Shown in pieces: positions 32,738-40,384 of a stretch of DNA of 64,000 nt. Both the position numbers and the translations under genes were made by a program. The stretch lies in the IMG/VR virus record IMGVR_UViG_3300047510_003155, positions 1 to 64,000 of that record, one strand, 5' to 3'. Below the pieces are notes generated by a model, which was not told the origin of the DNA, made no database searches, and saw nothing but the letters and a program-made list of their open reading frames with translations. Numbering within the stretch: the first letter of the stretch is position 1; each line of letters starts with the position of its first letter. Source of the DNA: a virus.

Positions 32738-32926
32738 TTAATCGGAGAGCAATACAATCCAATTCCTCCCTGACATAATGCCAGACGAATCGAGCCCACA
32801 GACGACCATAGGTGAATCGTCTGGGATTATTTCTCTTTGAAATCGGACTGTATTACCCGATTAGAGATGAAGCATTAATGAAAGAACCATTTTTGGAATC
32901 TTTTAGTAATACATCTTATCTCTAAT
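32738..32926 (-). ncRNA. Structured leader RNA candidate
   Basis: No gene. Nested helices (plus-strand coordinates): 32739-32745 with 32857-32863; 32751-32760 with 32845-32854 (one mismatch); 32775-32788 with 32817-32830 (one G-G mismatch). An upstream alternative helix, 32860-32868 with 32918-32926 (9 perfect bp), shares TAAT with the outer helix, so the two exclude each other. It sits 6-7 nt from the Shine-Dalgarno of the 31894 gene. Resembles a switch; ligand unknown. Confidence 0.55.
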
Positions 32927-32966
32927 GAGAGGATTGCTCCTCGCAAGATTATTTATGTAAATAAGA

Positions 32967-33110
32967 TTATAACCAAGAAATTTCTACTTCACGAGGAACT
33001 ACTACAATTGATACTTCTGGAAGTTGAGATTTAGTATTTGCAAGTAAAGTTGCAATTTGTTCTGCAGTGTAAGTGTCTGGTACTTTAAGTACTAATGTTT
33101 TTGAATTCAT
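32967..33110 (-). CDS. 47-aa hypothetical protein
   Basis: ATG 33110. MNSKTLVLKVPDTYTAEQIA then LLANTKSQLPEVSIVVVPRE and ISWL end: beta-alpha-beta-like. Real coding is likely because the codon pattern is clean and nothing else fills the space. Function unknown. Confidence 0.6.
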   Translation of the reverse strand: MNSKTLVLKVPDTYTAEQIATLLANTKSQLPEVSIVVVPREVEISWL

Positions 33111-33139
33111 AATTTTCAATAGAGTGTACAGATTATATA

Positions 33140-33430
33140 TTAAGTTGAACGGTTTTTACGCTCACTTTGCCACTTTAAAAAACCTTCCATATTATTGGGA
33201 TATTTTGGTTTCCCTCTACCTCTTGGTTTCTTCTGATTTTTCATTGCAATTTCATAGTTACTCCAACATAATTCAAGTTCTTCTGGACCATTATCGAAGT
33301 TATAAAAACCATCTATCCAAAAGTCAAACTGAGATTCGTTTTTCATATAATTGCACCACAATTTAAATGATGCAAATACGTATAACCATCCAAGTCTGAG
33401 TTTTGAAAAGAAGTCTTTGAGTGTAATCAT
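33140..33430 (-). CDS. Conserved hypothetical, 96 aa
   Basis: MITLKDFFSKLRLGWLYVFA start, aromatic-rich middle (FDFWIDGFYNFDNGPEELELCW), basic end (KKPRGRGKPKYPNNMEGFLKW). Divergent from talC; start region shares an 80-bp gap with it. No family recognised. Confidence 0.7.
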   Translation of the reverse strand: MITLKDFFSKLRLGWLYVFASFKLWCNYMKNESQFDFWIDGFYNFDNGPEELELCWSNYEIAMKNQKKPRGRGKPKYPNNMEGFLKWQSERKNRST

Positions 33431-33531
33431 AGATACTCCTTTAAACTCAGTATTATATATTTGCAGATCAAAACATAACAGTGCATTATAGGTATAACTT
33501 CTTATAATTACTTATGAGTTCTTTTTCTTTT

Positions 33532-34194
33532 ATGAAGATCTTTTTAGACACAGCAGATGTTTCGTTAATTGGTTCAGCATATGATACTGGACTATTGGAT
33601 GGAGTCACCACAAATCCCACTTTGATTCTTAAAAGTGGAAGACAATTAAAAGAAGTTATCGAAAATATATCACAAGCATTTCCAGAGTTAGAAAGCATTT
33701 CCGCAGAAGTTGTCGCAGATGAAGCAGAGGAAATGCTTTCACAAGCACAAAAGTATTACTCAATTGCACCAGCAGTTACAATCAAAGTTCCTTGTACTGT
33801 AGAAGGACTGAAAGCGTGTAACTTCTTATCAAAGCAAGGTATCAAAACAAATGTAACTCTGGTGTTCTCTGTAGCACAAGCAATACTTGCTTCAAAGGCA
33901 GGAGCAACGTATATCTCACCATTCGTTGGTCGTTGGATGGATAATTCGATTGATGGTATTGAACTCATCAAGAATATTCGTAAAGCATTTGATTACTCAG
34001 GGACTAGCACACAGATTCTTGCAGCATCTCTTCGTGATGTGAGGCAGGTAGAACAATCCGCTCTTGCTGGTGCTGATGTAGTTACGATTCCTCCGACAGT
34101 ATTTTGGGGAATGTATAAGAACATTATGACTGAAAAAGGTCTTGAATTGTTTCAAAAAGATTGGAATGAGGTACTAAAAAATGAAGAAGTTTAA
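33532..34194 (+). CDS. talC: Transaldolase
   Basis: 220 aa from ATG 33532 (MKIFLDTADV, the usual TalC start; ATG 33514 also in frame). Visible: GLLDGVTTNPTLILK, catalytic Lys in VTIKVPCT, SPFVGRWMD, and ILAASLRDVRQVEQSALAGADVVTIPP. Short MipB/TalC class that cyanophages use in place of host TalB. Links glycolysis and the pentose phosphate pathway. TATAAT at 33503-33508 lacks a clear -35. Overlaps PTOX by 14 nt. Confidence 0.96.
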   Translation: MKIFLDTADVSLIGSAYDTGLLDGVTTNPTLILKSGRQLKEVIENISQAFPELESISAEVVADEAEEMLSQAQKYYSIAPAVTIKVPCTVEGLKACNFLSKQGIKTNVTLVFSVAQAILASKAGATYISPFVGRWMDNSIDGIELIKNIRKAFDYSGTSTQILAASLRDVRQVEQSALAGADVVTIPPTVFWGMYKNIMTEKGLELFQKDWNEVLKNEEV

Positions 34195-34681
34195 TAATTT
34201 TATTCTTAACATTACAATAGGAATTATTGATTTTCTTTATTATGGATTACCAATTGAAAGGTTTTGGGTTCTTGAAACGATTGCAAGAGCGCCTTATTTT
34301 TCTTTTCTAAGTGTTCTTCATCTAAAAGAATCACTGGGACTTAGAACAGAAGAGCATTATGATCTAATGAGAGAACACTTTGAGCAGACAGTCAATGAAA
34401 CGGAACACCTCAGGGAAATGGAGTTACGTGGTGGAGCAGATCGCTGGTTTGATCGCTTTTTCGCTTATCATTTGGTTCTCATCTACTATTGGGTTATGGT
34501 TGTCTATTATCTTCTTGATCCTGTTTCTGCTTATCACCTGAATGCTGGTGTTGAACTTCATGCAACAGAAACATATCTAAACTATCTTTGGTTCCACCCA
34601 AAGGATGAAAAGATTTCTCAAATTGCTGTAGATGAAATGAACCACTATATTGAACTTAAAAAAGCAATGGAGTTGGTATGA
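34181..34681 (+). CDS. PTOX: Plastoquinol terminal oxidase
   Basis: 166 aa. All six diiron ligands are visible: Glu32 (LETIARAP), Glu73 and His76 (NETEH), Glu125 (VELHATETY), Glu152 and His155 (DEMNH). A membrane-interacting helix is present at about 95-113. Oxidises plastoquinol and reduces O2 to water, relieving photosystem II pressure when CO2 fixation is shut down. Shorter than plant enzymes, as expected for phage forms. 4-nt overlap with zwf. Confidence 0.92.
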   Translation: MKKFNNFILNITIGIIDFLYYGLPIERFWVLETIARAPYFSFLSVLHLKESLGLRTEEHYDLMREHFEQTVNETEHLREMELRGGADRWFDRFFAYHLVLIYYWVMVVYYLLDPVSAYHLNAGVELHATETYLNYLWFHPKDEKISQIAVDEMNHYIELKKAMELV

Positions 34682-36003
34682 AGGGGTTAGTTATATTCGG
34701 AGCAACTGGAGATCTTTGTAAAAAGAAATTGATTCCAGCATTGTATTCTTTACATAAGAAAAGTCTTTTGCCAAAAGGACTAAAGATCATCGGTGCCTCC
34801 AGAACCCAACACACCAAAGAAAGTTGGGTAGAAGTATTGGGAAGCTATTCTCAAGAGTTTATCAAAAGACTTGAATATGTTCCCTGTGATTTAAGTGATG
34901 CCGAATCTCTTAAGTCATTACACGATTATGGGGATATGACATACTTTCTGTCAGTTCCTCCAGAACGATATGCTGATGCTATTACAAACCTAAAAGAAGC
35001 AGGTAAGTTAGATGACGCAGAAAAATCTAGAGTTATTATTGAGAAACCTTTTGGCACCGATCTTCAATCTGCTAATTATTTACAATCTGTGGTTTCTGGA
35101 TATCTACGCGAAAAACAAGTTTATCGCATTGACCATTATCTTGGTAAAGATACTGTTAATAACATTCTTGCCACTCGTTTTAGCAATATTCTTTTGGAAC
35201 CACTATGGAATCGAAATTTTATAGAGGAAGTCCAAATCTTCGCAACTGAAACAATTGGATGTGAAGGTCGAGCACAGTATTACGATACTGCTGGTGCCGT
35301 AAGAGATATGCTCCAGAACCATATGCTTCAGGTTCTGGCACTGATTGCTATGGAACCACCTTGTAGAAATGATGCAAGGGAAATCCGTAGAGAGAAAGTT
35401 AAGGTTCTAGCAGCCACCAGATTAGGTGATAATGTGGTCCTAGGACAATATGATGGATACAAGAGTGAGGAAGGTGTGAAGTATGACTCACAAACACCAA
35501 CCTTTGTTGCTGGTGAGTTGTATATCGATAACTGGAGATGGAAAGGAGTTCCTTTTCACTTTATGACTGGTAAGAAAATGCCAGTTGGATGTGTGGAAGT
35601 TGTGATTAAATTTAAAGCACCTCCACAACAATTGTTTGAGGGTCACGAATGTAATGATCGAATTGTAATGAGATTACAACCAGATCCACACCTAGATATG
35701 CGTATTGATATTAAATCTCCAGGACTAAATGATATGGTAGAACCAGCACTTCTTCAGTATCATTATCCTGTAGAGAAAGCAATTGATGGTTATGTGAAAC
35801 TGTTTTATGATGCGATTAATGAAGATCAATCACACTTTGTTCATGCGGATGAAGTGCTGGAGTCTTGGCGAATTGTTGATGATCTTCTTTGTACGGGAGA
35901 TTATTGCCCTATTAATACAAGACCTTATTCTTATAAGGAAGGTGTTTGGGGACCAGAAGAAAAAGCAATTACAAAGTGGGATTATCCACTCAAATTAAAA
36001 TAG
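34678..36003 (+). CDS. zwf: Glucose-6-phosphate dehydrogenase
   Basis: 441 aa. NADP motif GATGDLCKKKLIPALY at 8-23, EKPFGTDL, active-site RIDHYLGKD at 150-158 (family usually RIDHYLGKE), and DIKSPG/NDRIVMRLQP in the beta-domain. Shorter than the 480-510 aa of host enzymes. First step of the oxidative pentose phosphate pathway, producing NADPH. Operon with talC, PTOX and gnd. Confidence 0.95.
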   Translation: MKGLVIFGATGDLCKKKLIPALYSLHKKSLLPKGLKIIGASRTQHTKESWVEVLGSYSQEFIKRLEYVPCDLSDAESLKSLHDYGDMTYFLSVPPERYADAITNLKEAGKLDDAEKSRVIIEKPFGTDLQSANYLQSVVSGYLREKQVYRIDHYLGKDTVNNILATRFSNILLEPLWNRNFIEEVQIFATETIGCEGRAQYYDTAGAVRDMLQNHMLQVLALIAMEPPCRNDAREIRREKVKVLAATRLGDNVVLGQYDGYKSEEGVKYDSQTPTFVAGELYIDNWRWKGVPFHFMTGKKMPVGCVEVVIKFKAPPQQLFEGHECNDRIVMRLQPDPHLDMRIDIKSPGLNDMVEPALLQYHYPVEKAIDGYVKLFYDAINEDQSHFVHADEVLESWRIVDDLLCTGDYCPINTRPYSYKEGVWGPEEKAITKWDYPLKLK

Positions 36004-36013
36004 GAGAAAGACT

Positions 36014-37036
36014 ATGAAAGTAGGAATGATCGGACTGGGACGGATGGGAGAAGGAATGTCTCGTCGTATGATGAAGGCAGGTATTGAAGTTTGGGGATAC
36101 CGCAGGAACTATGGGAAAGCAAAAGAAGCATTTGAGAAAGGATATGTAAATGGGGTTACGACAACGATTGAAACTTTAGTTAGAGTTGTTAAAACAGAGA
36201 ATAAACCAGGAATTTTCCAGATGGTAGTTCCTGCCGAAACAGTAGAGGAAACAATCAATGAGTTACTACGATTTTGTGGTGAAGGAGATATTATTATTGA
36301 TCATGGCAATAGCAATTTTAAAGACAGTCGGAAGAGAGCAGAACGTTTGGCAAAGTTGGGTATCCAATATATTGATTGTGGCACTAGCGGGGGTGTTTAT
36401 GGTCTGGATCGTGGATACTGTCTTATGGTTGGCGGTGGAGATACTGCAGTCGCCACTTGTAAAAGCATTTTTAATGCCCTCGCTCCAGGAGTACACGCTG
36501 CCGAGAGGACTGAGTTTGACTCACCTGTAACCTCAGCAGAGCACGGTTGGTTGCACTGTGGTGGTCCAGGAGCAGGGCATTTTGTAAAGATGGTGCATAA
36601 TGGCATTGAGTATGGTATTATGCAAGCATATGCAGAAGGATTTAACATTATCAAGAATGCTAATAATGGAGCACAGTATGTTAGAGAAGGAGACGCTGAA
36701 GTTGCCCCTATGGCGGATCCAGAAAGTTACTGCTATGATATTGATGTTGCTGAGGTTGCTGAGTTATGGCGTCGTGGTAGCGTTGTTGGTTCTTGGTTAC
36801 TTGACCTTACTGCTTCTGTGTTGCGCCACAGCCCACAGCTTTCTAACTTCTCTGGAGGGGTATCCGACAGCGGTGAAGGTCGCTGGACGGTTAATGCTGC
36901 TGTGGATCTGGGGGTTCCCGCTCCTGTTATCACCACTGCTCTTTATGAAAGATTTAATTCACGCAATCTGGGTACTTTCGCAGCCAAGATTCTAAATGGT
37001 ATGAGGTATATGTTTGGAGGACATCACGTTAGATGA
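36014..37036 (+). CDS. gnd: 6-phosphogluconate dehydrogenase (short type)
   Basis: 340 aa. GLGRMGEG at 7-14, then VWGYRRNYGKA where two Arg after beta-2 suggest NADP+ use; DHGNSNFKDS and DCGTSGGVYGLDRGYCLMVGGGD, HCGGPGAGHFVKMVHNGIEYG with catalytic Lys/Asn. Belongs to the shorter bacterial GndA/YqeC type rather than the 470-aa class. Decarboxylates 6-phosphogluconate to ribulose-5-P. AGGAG ribosome site 6 nt before ATG. Confidence 0.95.
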   Translation: MKVGMIGLGRMGEGMSRRMMKAGIEVWGYRRNYGKAKEAFEKGYVNGVTTTIETLVRVVKTENKPGIFQMVVPAETVEETINELLRFCGEGDIIIDHGNSNFKDSRKRAERLAKLGIQYIDCGTSGGVYGLDRGYCLMVGGGDTAVATCKSIFNALAPGVHAAERTEFDSPVTSAEHGWLHCGGPGAGHFVKMVHNGIEYGIMQAYAEGFNIIKNANNGAQYVREGDAEVAPMADPESYCYDIDVAEVAELWRRGSVVGSWLLDLTASVLRHSPQLSNFSGGVSDSGEGRWTVNAAVDLGVPAPVITTALYERFNSRNLGTFAAKILNGMRYMFGGHHVR

Positions 37037-37158
37037 TTACATCAACAACACCATATAAACTTGCTGAGATTATTCGGGATACTTGGCCTGGTCTTTACAG
37101 GAAACCTCAAGCGTCCTATAATACCCAAAAGACTTCTAAAAATGAAAAAATACAATGA
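37033..37158 (+). CDS. 41-aa small hypothetical protein
   Basis: Begins at ATG overlapping the gnd stop (ATGA). MITSTTPYKLAEIIRDTWPG then LYRKPQASYN and a Lys-rich end. It overlaps the next gene start (37142) out of frame, and the next gene's promoter lies inside it. Coupling with gnd supports translation; function unknown. Confidence 0.45.
   Translation: MITSTTPYKLAEIIRDTWPGLYRKPQASYNTQKTSKNEKIQ
37094..37122 (+). promoter_or_regulatory. Promoter for 37-kb genes
   Basis: TTTACA 37094-37099, 17 bp, TATAAT 37117-37122. Confidence 0.72.
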
Positions 37159-37474
37159 AGAATATTTTTCTGTAATTGAAACCAAAACTGGCAGAAAGAT
37201 TGTTGATTGTGGATTAGAGGAAGATGCACTCGCAATGGTTGCTCTTGATCCACAAAACAGAACTTATACTAGAAATAAGTTTTTGATGGGACCCGTGGTA
37301 GACATTGAAATACCAAAAGCATTACCAACAAATGAAATTGTTGACTTAGGTGGTAAATGGGATGATCCAATCCCAGAGGGTATTGATCCTTATAATTTAA
37401 GGGGGAGACAACCTTTGCAACCAGTTAAAAAACAATTACCAGAAGATCAACGAATTCCAGTAAATCCTAAATAA
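37142..37474 (+). CDS. Conserved hypothetical, 110 aa
   Basis: Start at ATG 37142 (MKKYNEEYFS), 20 nt after the -10; the longer open frame from 37061 lies in promoter sequence. Contains ETKTGRKIVDCGLEEDALAMVALDPQ and a Pro-rich C-terminus (PEGIDPYNLRGRQPLQPVKK). Soluble, unrecognised. Confidence 0.72.
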   Translation: MKKYNEEYFSVIETKTGRKIVDCGLEEDALAMVALDPQNRTYTRNKFLMGPVVDIEIPKALPTNEIVDLGGKWDDPIPEGIDPYNLRGRQPLQPVKKQLPEDQRIPVNPK

Positions 37475-37494
37475 TTTTCAGATTAATAAGAAAT

Positions 37495-37731
37495 ATGAAG
37501 TTCACAGTTTATTCCAAAGAAGGTTGTCCTTATTGCACTAAAGTACAACAAGTATTGCAATTAGCAAGTCTTGATCATGTTGTTTATAAACTTAATAAAG
37601 ATTTTACAAGAGATCAATTTTATGCAGAATTTGGTCATGGATCTACTTTCCCTCAAGTAATTGTAAACGATCAACATATTGGCGGATGCACTGACACGGT
37701 TCAATATCTAAAGGAACAAAATTTGGTTTAA
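37495..37731 (+). CDS. Glutaredoxin
   Basis: 78 aa. CPYC at residues 11-14, FPQVIVNDQHIGGCTDT with the cis-Pro and GG glutathione-binding motif. Typical phage glutaredoxin, likely reductant for ribonucleotide reductase. TAATG junction with the next gene. Confidence 0.93.
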   Translation: MKFTVYSKEGCPYCTKVQQVLQLASLDHVVYKLNKDFTRDQFYAEFGHGSTFPQVIVNDQHIGGCTDTVQYLKEQNLV

Positions 37732-38090
37732 TGGAAAGCACTCTTAATGAAATTTATAATGACGTAGAAAAGGCAATCGACTATGCCTTTCAAGGACATT
37801 TTGTATTGAAGTTTTATGATTATCTAAAAATTCGCGGAACAAAAAGAATAGAAGTAAAGGAGTTTATTGAAAGCTCAACCGCAAGTGAAATAAGTAGTCT
37901 TGTAATGGACTTAGATGATTACTTAGAGGGAGGATCTGACGAGATCCATAAACAACTTCGTGAAGGTTACGGACATATTCCAAAGCCAGAAGCAAGAAAA
38001 ATAAGAAATTATCTTTATAATATACTTGAAGATGCGTGGAAATATGACCATGACAAAAAACCAGGGCGGCGGAAAAAGAAAACTAAATAA
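37731..38090 (+). CDS. Conserved hypothetical, 119 aa
   Basis: Helical, charged protein with DLDDYLEGGSDEIHKQLREG and a Lys/Arg-rich end (KKPGRRKKKTK). Could bind nucleic acid. The basic end overlaps the next gene by 47 nt. Confidence 0.72.
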   Translation: MESTLNEIYNDVEKAIDYAFQGHFVLKFYDYLKIRGTKRIEVKEFIESSTASEISSLVMDLDDYLEGGSDEIHKQLREGYGHIPKPEARKIRNYLYNILEDAWKYDHDKKPGRRKKKTK

Positions 38091-38256
38091 CTCAGAACCT
38101 CAAATTAATAGAGGTGTTGAGTTATTACTTAGGAATAGGAGAAGAAAATCAGAAAAACCAAAGACTTTTCAAGTGAAATTTGGTAAAATGATTTCTCTTT
38201 TCCGTAGAGAGTTTCATTTTTTTATAGAATTTCACTTTGATGTTAGGAAAAAATAA
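38044..38256 (+). CDS. Basic hypothetical, 70 aa
   Basis: ATG 38044 gives MTMTKNQGGGKRKLNNSEPQ; another ATG at 38050. Arg/Lys-rich centre (ELLLRNRRRKSEKPKTF) and Phe-rich end. Overlaps the preceding gene but is the only frame covering 38091-38256. Unknown. Confidence 0.58.
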   Translation: MTMTKNQGGGKRKLNNSEPQINRGVELLLRNRRRKSEKPKTFQVKFGKMISLFRREFHFFIEFHFDVRKK

Positions 38257-38274
38257 ACTCTCTGGAGAAAACAA

Positions 38275-38505
38275 ATGGAAACAGCATATGTAATTACATT
38301 CACCGTAATGTTTACCTTGCTCTTTTTTATGGTAGGTAGTATAATAGGTTGGTTAACATATAGGCATTTACTTGAATCAAGACCTCCATATTTACATCCA
38401 GAGTTTTTTGATGAAAACGGACAAGTAATACCGGACGAAATTGTATCAGTGAGATTTGAAAACGATTATGACTACACCGACGAAGACGAGGAAGAAGACA
38501 ACTGA
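38275..38505 (+). CDS. Single-span membrane protein, 76 aa
   Basis: One helix (residues about 7-28, FTVMFTLLFFMVGSIIGWL), then a tail ending in acidic DYTDEDEEEDN. GGAG about 10 nt before ATG. Overlaps the next gene by 38 nt. Unknown. Confidence 0.7.
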   Translation: METAYVITFTVMFTLLFFMVGSIIGWLTYRHLLESRPPYLHPEFFDENGQVIPDEIVSVRFENDYDYTDEDEEEDN

Positions 38506-39040
38506 AAACTCAGTTAATACTCTTCCAGTAAATCCATTTGCATTTGAGGTTCTAGAATTTGCCTCAAAGCAAAGAAGTAATGCAAAAAAAGTAGAAGTCC
38601 TTAAGACATACGAACATGATTCTCTTAAGGCTATTTTTATTTGGAATTTTGATGATAGTGTTATTTCTCTACTTCCTGAAGGAGAAGTTCCTTATGCAAA
38701 CGTAGATGAACAGTCTGTATATTCAGGAACTCTTTCTGAAAATCTTAGGATGGAAGCATCTGGAGGTGAGTTAGCCACAGGTCAAGATCTTGATGGCAGA
38801 GGAAAAACATCTCTTCGTAAAGAATGGCAAAATCTTTATCATTATGTGAAAGGTGGAAATAATAGTCTTACTTCTATCCGTAGAGAAATGATGTTTATTA
38901 ATCTTCTTAGAGGTCTTCATCCCAGAGAAGCTGATTTGTTGGTTCTTGTTAAGGATAAGAAGTTGACTGATAAATATAAGATCACTAAAGAAATCGTGAG
39001 CGAAGCATACCCAGACATTCAATGGGGAGGACGTTCATGA
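38468..39040 (+). CDS. DUF6433-like conserved cyanophage protein
   Basis: 190 aa from ATG 38468. NTLPVNPFAFEVLEFASKQRS opening, LKAIFIWNFDDSVISLLPEG, LRKEWQNLYHYVKGG, RREMMFINLLRGLHPREADLLVLVKDKKL and a PDIQWGGRS end; this is a widely shared T4-like phage family of unknown role, near DNA-metabolism genes. Similarity recalled, not searched. Confidence 0.72.
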   Translation: MTTPTKTRKKTTENSVNTLPVNPFAFEVLEFASKQRSNAKKVEVLKTYEHDSLKAIFIWNFDDSVISLLPEGEVPYANVDEQSVYSGTLSENLRMEASGGELATGQDLDGRGKTSLRKEWQNLYHYVKGGNNSLTSIRREMMFINLLRGLHPREADLLVLVKDKKLTDKYKITKEIVSEAYPDIQWGGRS

Positions 39041-39375
39041 CAGTAGTTGTGGGGGAAAGAAAAAAAATGGCAGGATCATCAAAAAAAGAAAATCAAGTTC
39101 TGCCACATGAGTATGGATGTGAAGTTTTACTTGAAAAAACAACTATTGATAAAGTCAAGGATCCATCTTTTCCAAATGATGCATATTTAATTTGGTATAC
39201 TTCTGATGGAGAAACTCATATAGATCTTGTCAGATGCCCCAAAAGAGTAAATTTATTTGATATGTACTATGACAAATATGGTCCAGGTGCAGTTCAAAAA
39301 ATTGATTTTGGATATGGCAGAATAAATCCCAAACTTTGGGGATATAAACAACCTGAGAAAAAGAAAAGAAAATGA
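39037..39375 (+). CDS. Conserved hypothetical, 112 aa
   Basis: ATGA overlap with the previous gene at 39037; an internal ATG at 39067 (MAGSSKKENQ) is a possible shorter start. LPHEYGCEVLLEK, LIWYTSDGETHIDLVRCPKR and DMYYDKYGPGAVQKIDFGYGRINPKLWGY. Beta-rich. Function unknown. Confidence 0.7.
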   Translation: MTVVVGERKKMAGSSKKENQVLPHEYGCEVLLEKTTIDKVKDPSFPNDAYLIWYTSDGETHIDLVRCPKRVNLFDMYYDKYGPGAVQKIDFGYGRINPKLWGYKQPEKKKRK

Positions 39376-39584
39376 GTGCTGGATTTGGTGGAGATCCTAA
39401 TCAAGGTAGACTTGGAAAGGATGCAAAAATTACTATTGATTTAGATAACATTGATCATGTTCTAAAAAAATATAAAAAGATTAAAAAATATATGAAGTCT
39501 CCTTTATATGCTGTTAAAACAATGGACGGCACAGAAGAGATTGTGAGTTCATTGATTAAGGAAGCGGAGGAGAATCCACTGTAA
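39372..39584 (+). CDS. Hypothetical, 70 aa
   Basis: MSAGFGGDPNQGRLGKDAKI start, Lys-rich helix (VLKKYKKIKKYMKSPLYAV), acidic end. 4-nt overlap with the previous gene, 1 nt before speD. Unknown. Confidence 0.68.
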   Translation: MSAGFGGDPNQGRLGKDAKITIDLDNIDHVLKKYKKIKKYMKSPLYAVKTMDGTEEIVSSLIKEAEENPL

Positions 39585-39585
39585 A

Positions 39586-39912
39586 ATGGGGAAGCATTAC
39601 TTACTTAACTTGTATGGATGCTCGTTTGTCCTTTTGGACGACGAGCGTTGTCTTATAGACTTATTAGAAAACGCAGCAGCTGCAAGTGGTGCTACTGTAG
39701 TTCAGACCATTTCAAAGAAGTTTCATCCACAGGGAGTCACTGTGATTTGCTTGTTGTCTGAAAGTCATATCAGTATCCATACATGGCCTGAGGAAGGTAA
39801 AGCAGCAGTGGATGTTTATACTTGTGGTGATTGTAATCCAAAGATTGGTTGTGATATTATCATTCAGCAACTTTATGCATCTAATCATACATTGAGTTAC
39901 ATAGAACGGTAA
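39586..39912 (+). CDS. speD: S-adenosylmethionine decarboxylase
   Basis: 108 aa. Self-cleavage site LSESHISIHTWPE with pyruvoyl-forming Ser60; DVYTCGDCNPKIG with catalytic Cys. Makes decarboxylated SAM for spermidine. A frequent cyanophage auxiliary gene; polyamines could aid DNA packaging or host translation. Ends 18 nt before the riboswitch promoter. Confidence 0.94.
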   Translation: MGKHYLLNLYGCSFVLLDDERCLIDLLENAAAASGATVVQTISKKFHPQGVTVICLLSESHISIHTWPEEGKAAVDVYTCGDCNPKIGCDIIIQQLYASNHTLSYIER

Positions 39913-39930
39913 CAAATGTTACAAAGTTAG

Positions 39931-39959
39931 TTGCATATATAAACCAACGGGTCTATAAT
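39931..39959 (+). promoter_or_regulatory. Promoter of glutamine-riboswitch transcript
   Basis: TTGCAT 39931-39936, 17 bp, TATAAT 39954-39959; predicted start about 39966, so the RNA begins with the aptamer. Confidence 0.78.
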
Positions 39960-39963
39960 GATC

Positions 39964-40053
39964 CTACGTTCATCCCTATGGGACGGAAGTAAGCCGACGC
40001 GGAACGGAACGTTCATCGGGAAACCGACGCAAACGCCGACTGAAGGAACGCTC
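39964..40053 (+). promoter_or_regulatory. Glutamine riboswitch (glnA / Downstream-peptide type)
   Basis: P1: CGTTC 39967-39971 with GAACG 40046-40050. P2: CCC/GGG (39974-39976, 39980-39982) with TAT loop. Conserved strings CGTTCATCC, GGGACGGAAGTA and CTGAAGGAACGC match the glutamine aptamer core. The P3 region is long, with an extra hairpin TCGG-GAAA-CCGA at 40016-40027 and an outer CGTT/AACG pair. Gln binding would report host nitrogen state. Gene expression output (start-site access or terminator) is not clear; the SD AAGGAG at 40069-40074 lies 9 nt before ATG. Confidence 0.85.
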
Positions 40054-40083
40054 TTTAACCTAAAAAACTAAGGAGAAAACCTA

Positions 40084-40221
40084 ATGTCTAAAGTAGTATA
40101 TCGTGGCGTTGAATATGATACGCAAAAGCGTATTGCATATCAACAGCAAATGATGCAACAACCCCAACAATACAACGAAACCTATCGTGGTGTTAAGTTT
40201 GTAAAGGAGGGACACAAATGA
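40084..40221 (+). CDS. DUF4278 / PirA-like small peptide
   Basis: 45 aa, too short for usual finders. Twin YRG motifs: VVYRGVEYDT at 4-13 and ETYRGVKFVK at 32-41, with a Gln/Met-rich linker. That is the DUF4278 layout. In Synechocystis the DUF4278 protein PirA (ssr0692) binds PII and changes arginine synthesis (established knowledge). Adjacent glutamine aptamer is the same pairing as host Downstream-peptide genes. Here it probably tunes host N metabolism, by inference. Confidence 0.8.
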   Translation: MSKVVYRGVEYDTQKRIAYQQQMMQQPQQYNETYRGVKFVKEGHK

Positions 40222-40319
40222 ACACTTACTTCGTTCGTTACCTTAAGAAAAAAGCAAAGAAGGAACAACTCCTTCATAACGCACAATTGAATATGGCTAA
40301 GCAACCACAAGTTGCTTAA
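40218..40319 (+). CDS. 33-aa basic peptide
   Basis: ATGA overlap with the PirA-like gene; GGAGG 8 nt before ATG (AAAGGAGGGACACAA). MNTYFVRYLKKKAKKEQLLH then NAQLNMAKQPQVA: an amphipathic basic helix. Co-regulated by the riboswitch. Unknown function. Confidence 0.68.
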   Translation: MNTYFVRYLKKKAKKEQLLHNAQLNMAKQPQVA

Positions 40320-40325
40320 TAAATC

Positions 40326-40355
40326 AGAGAGGGACTTGACTCCCTCTCTTTTTTT
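40326..40355 (+). terminator. Terminator overlapping a promoter
   Basis: AGAGAGGGA / TCCCTCTCT stem, CTTGAC loop, seven T. Ends the riboswitch operon. Confidence 0.92.
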
Positions 40356-40364
40356 ATGTATAAT
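40336..40364 (+). promoter_or_regulatory. Promoter nested in terminator
   Basis: TTGACT 40336-40341 begins in the hairpin loop, 17-bp spacer is the 3' arm plus T-run, TATAAT 40359-40364. Same design as at 1613-1646. Confidence 0.85.
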
Positions 40365-40384
40365 TACCTTTGTGAGGGTTAATC

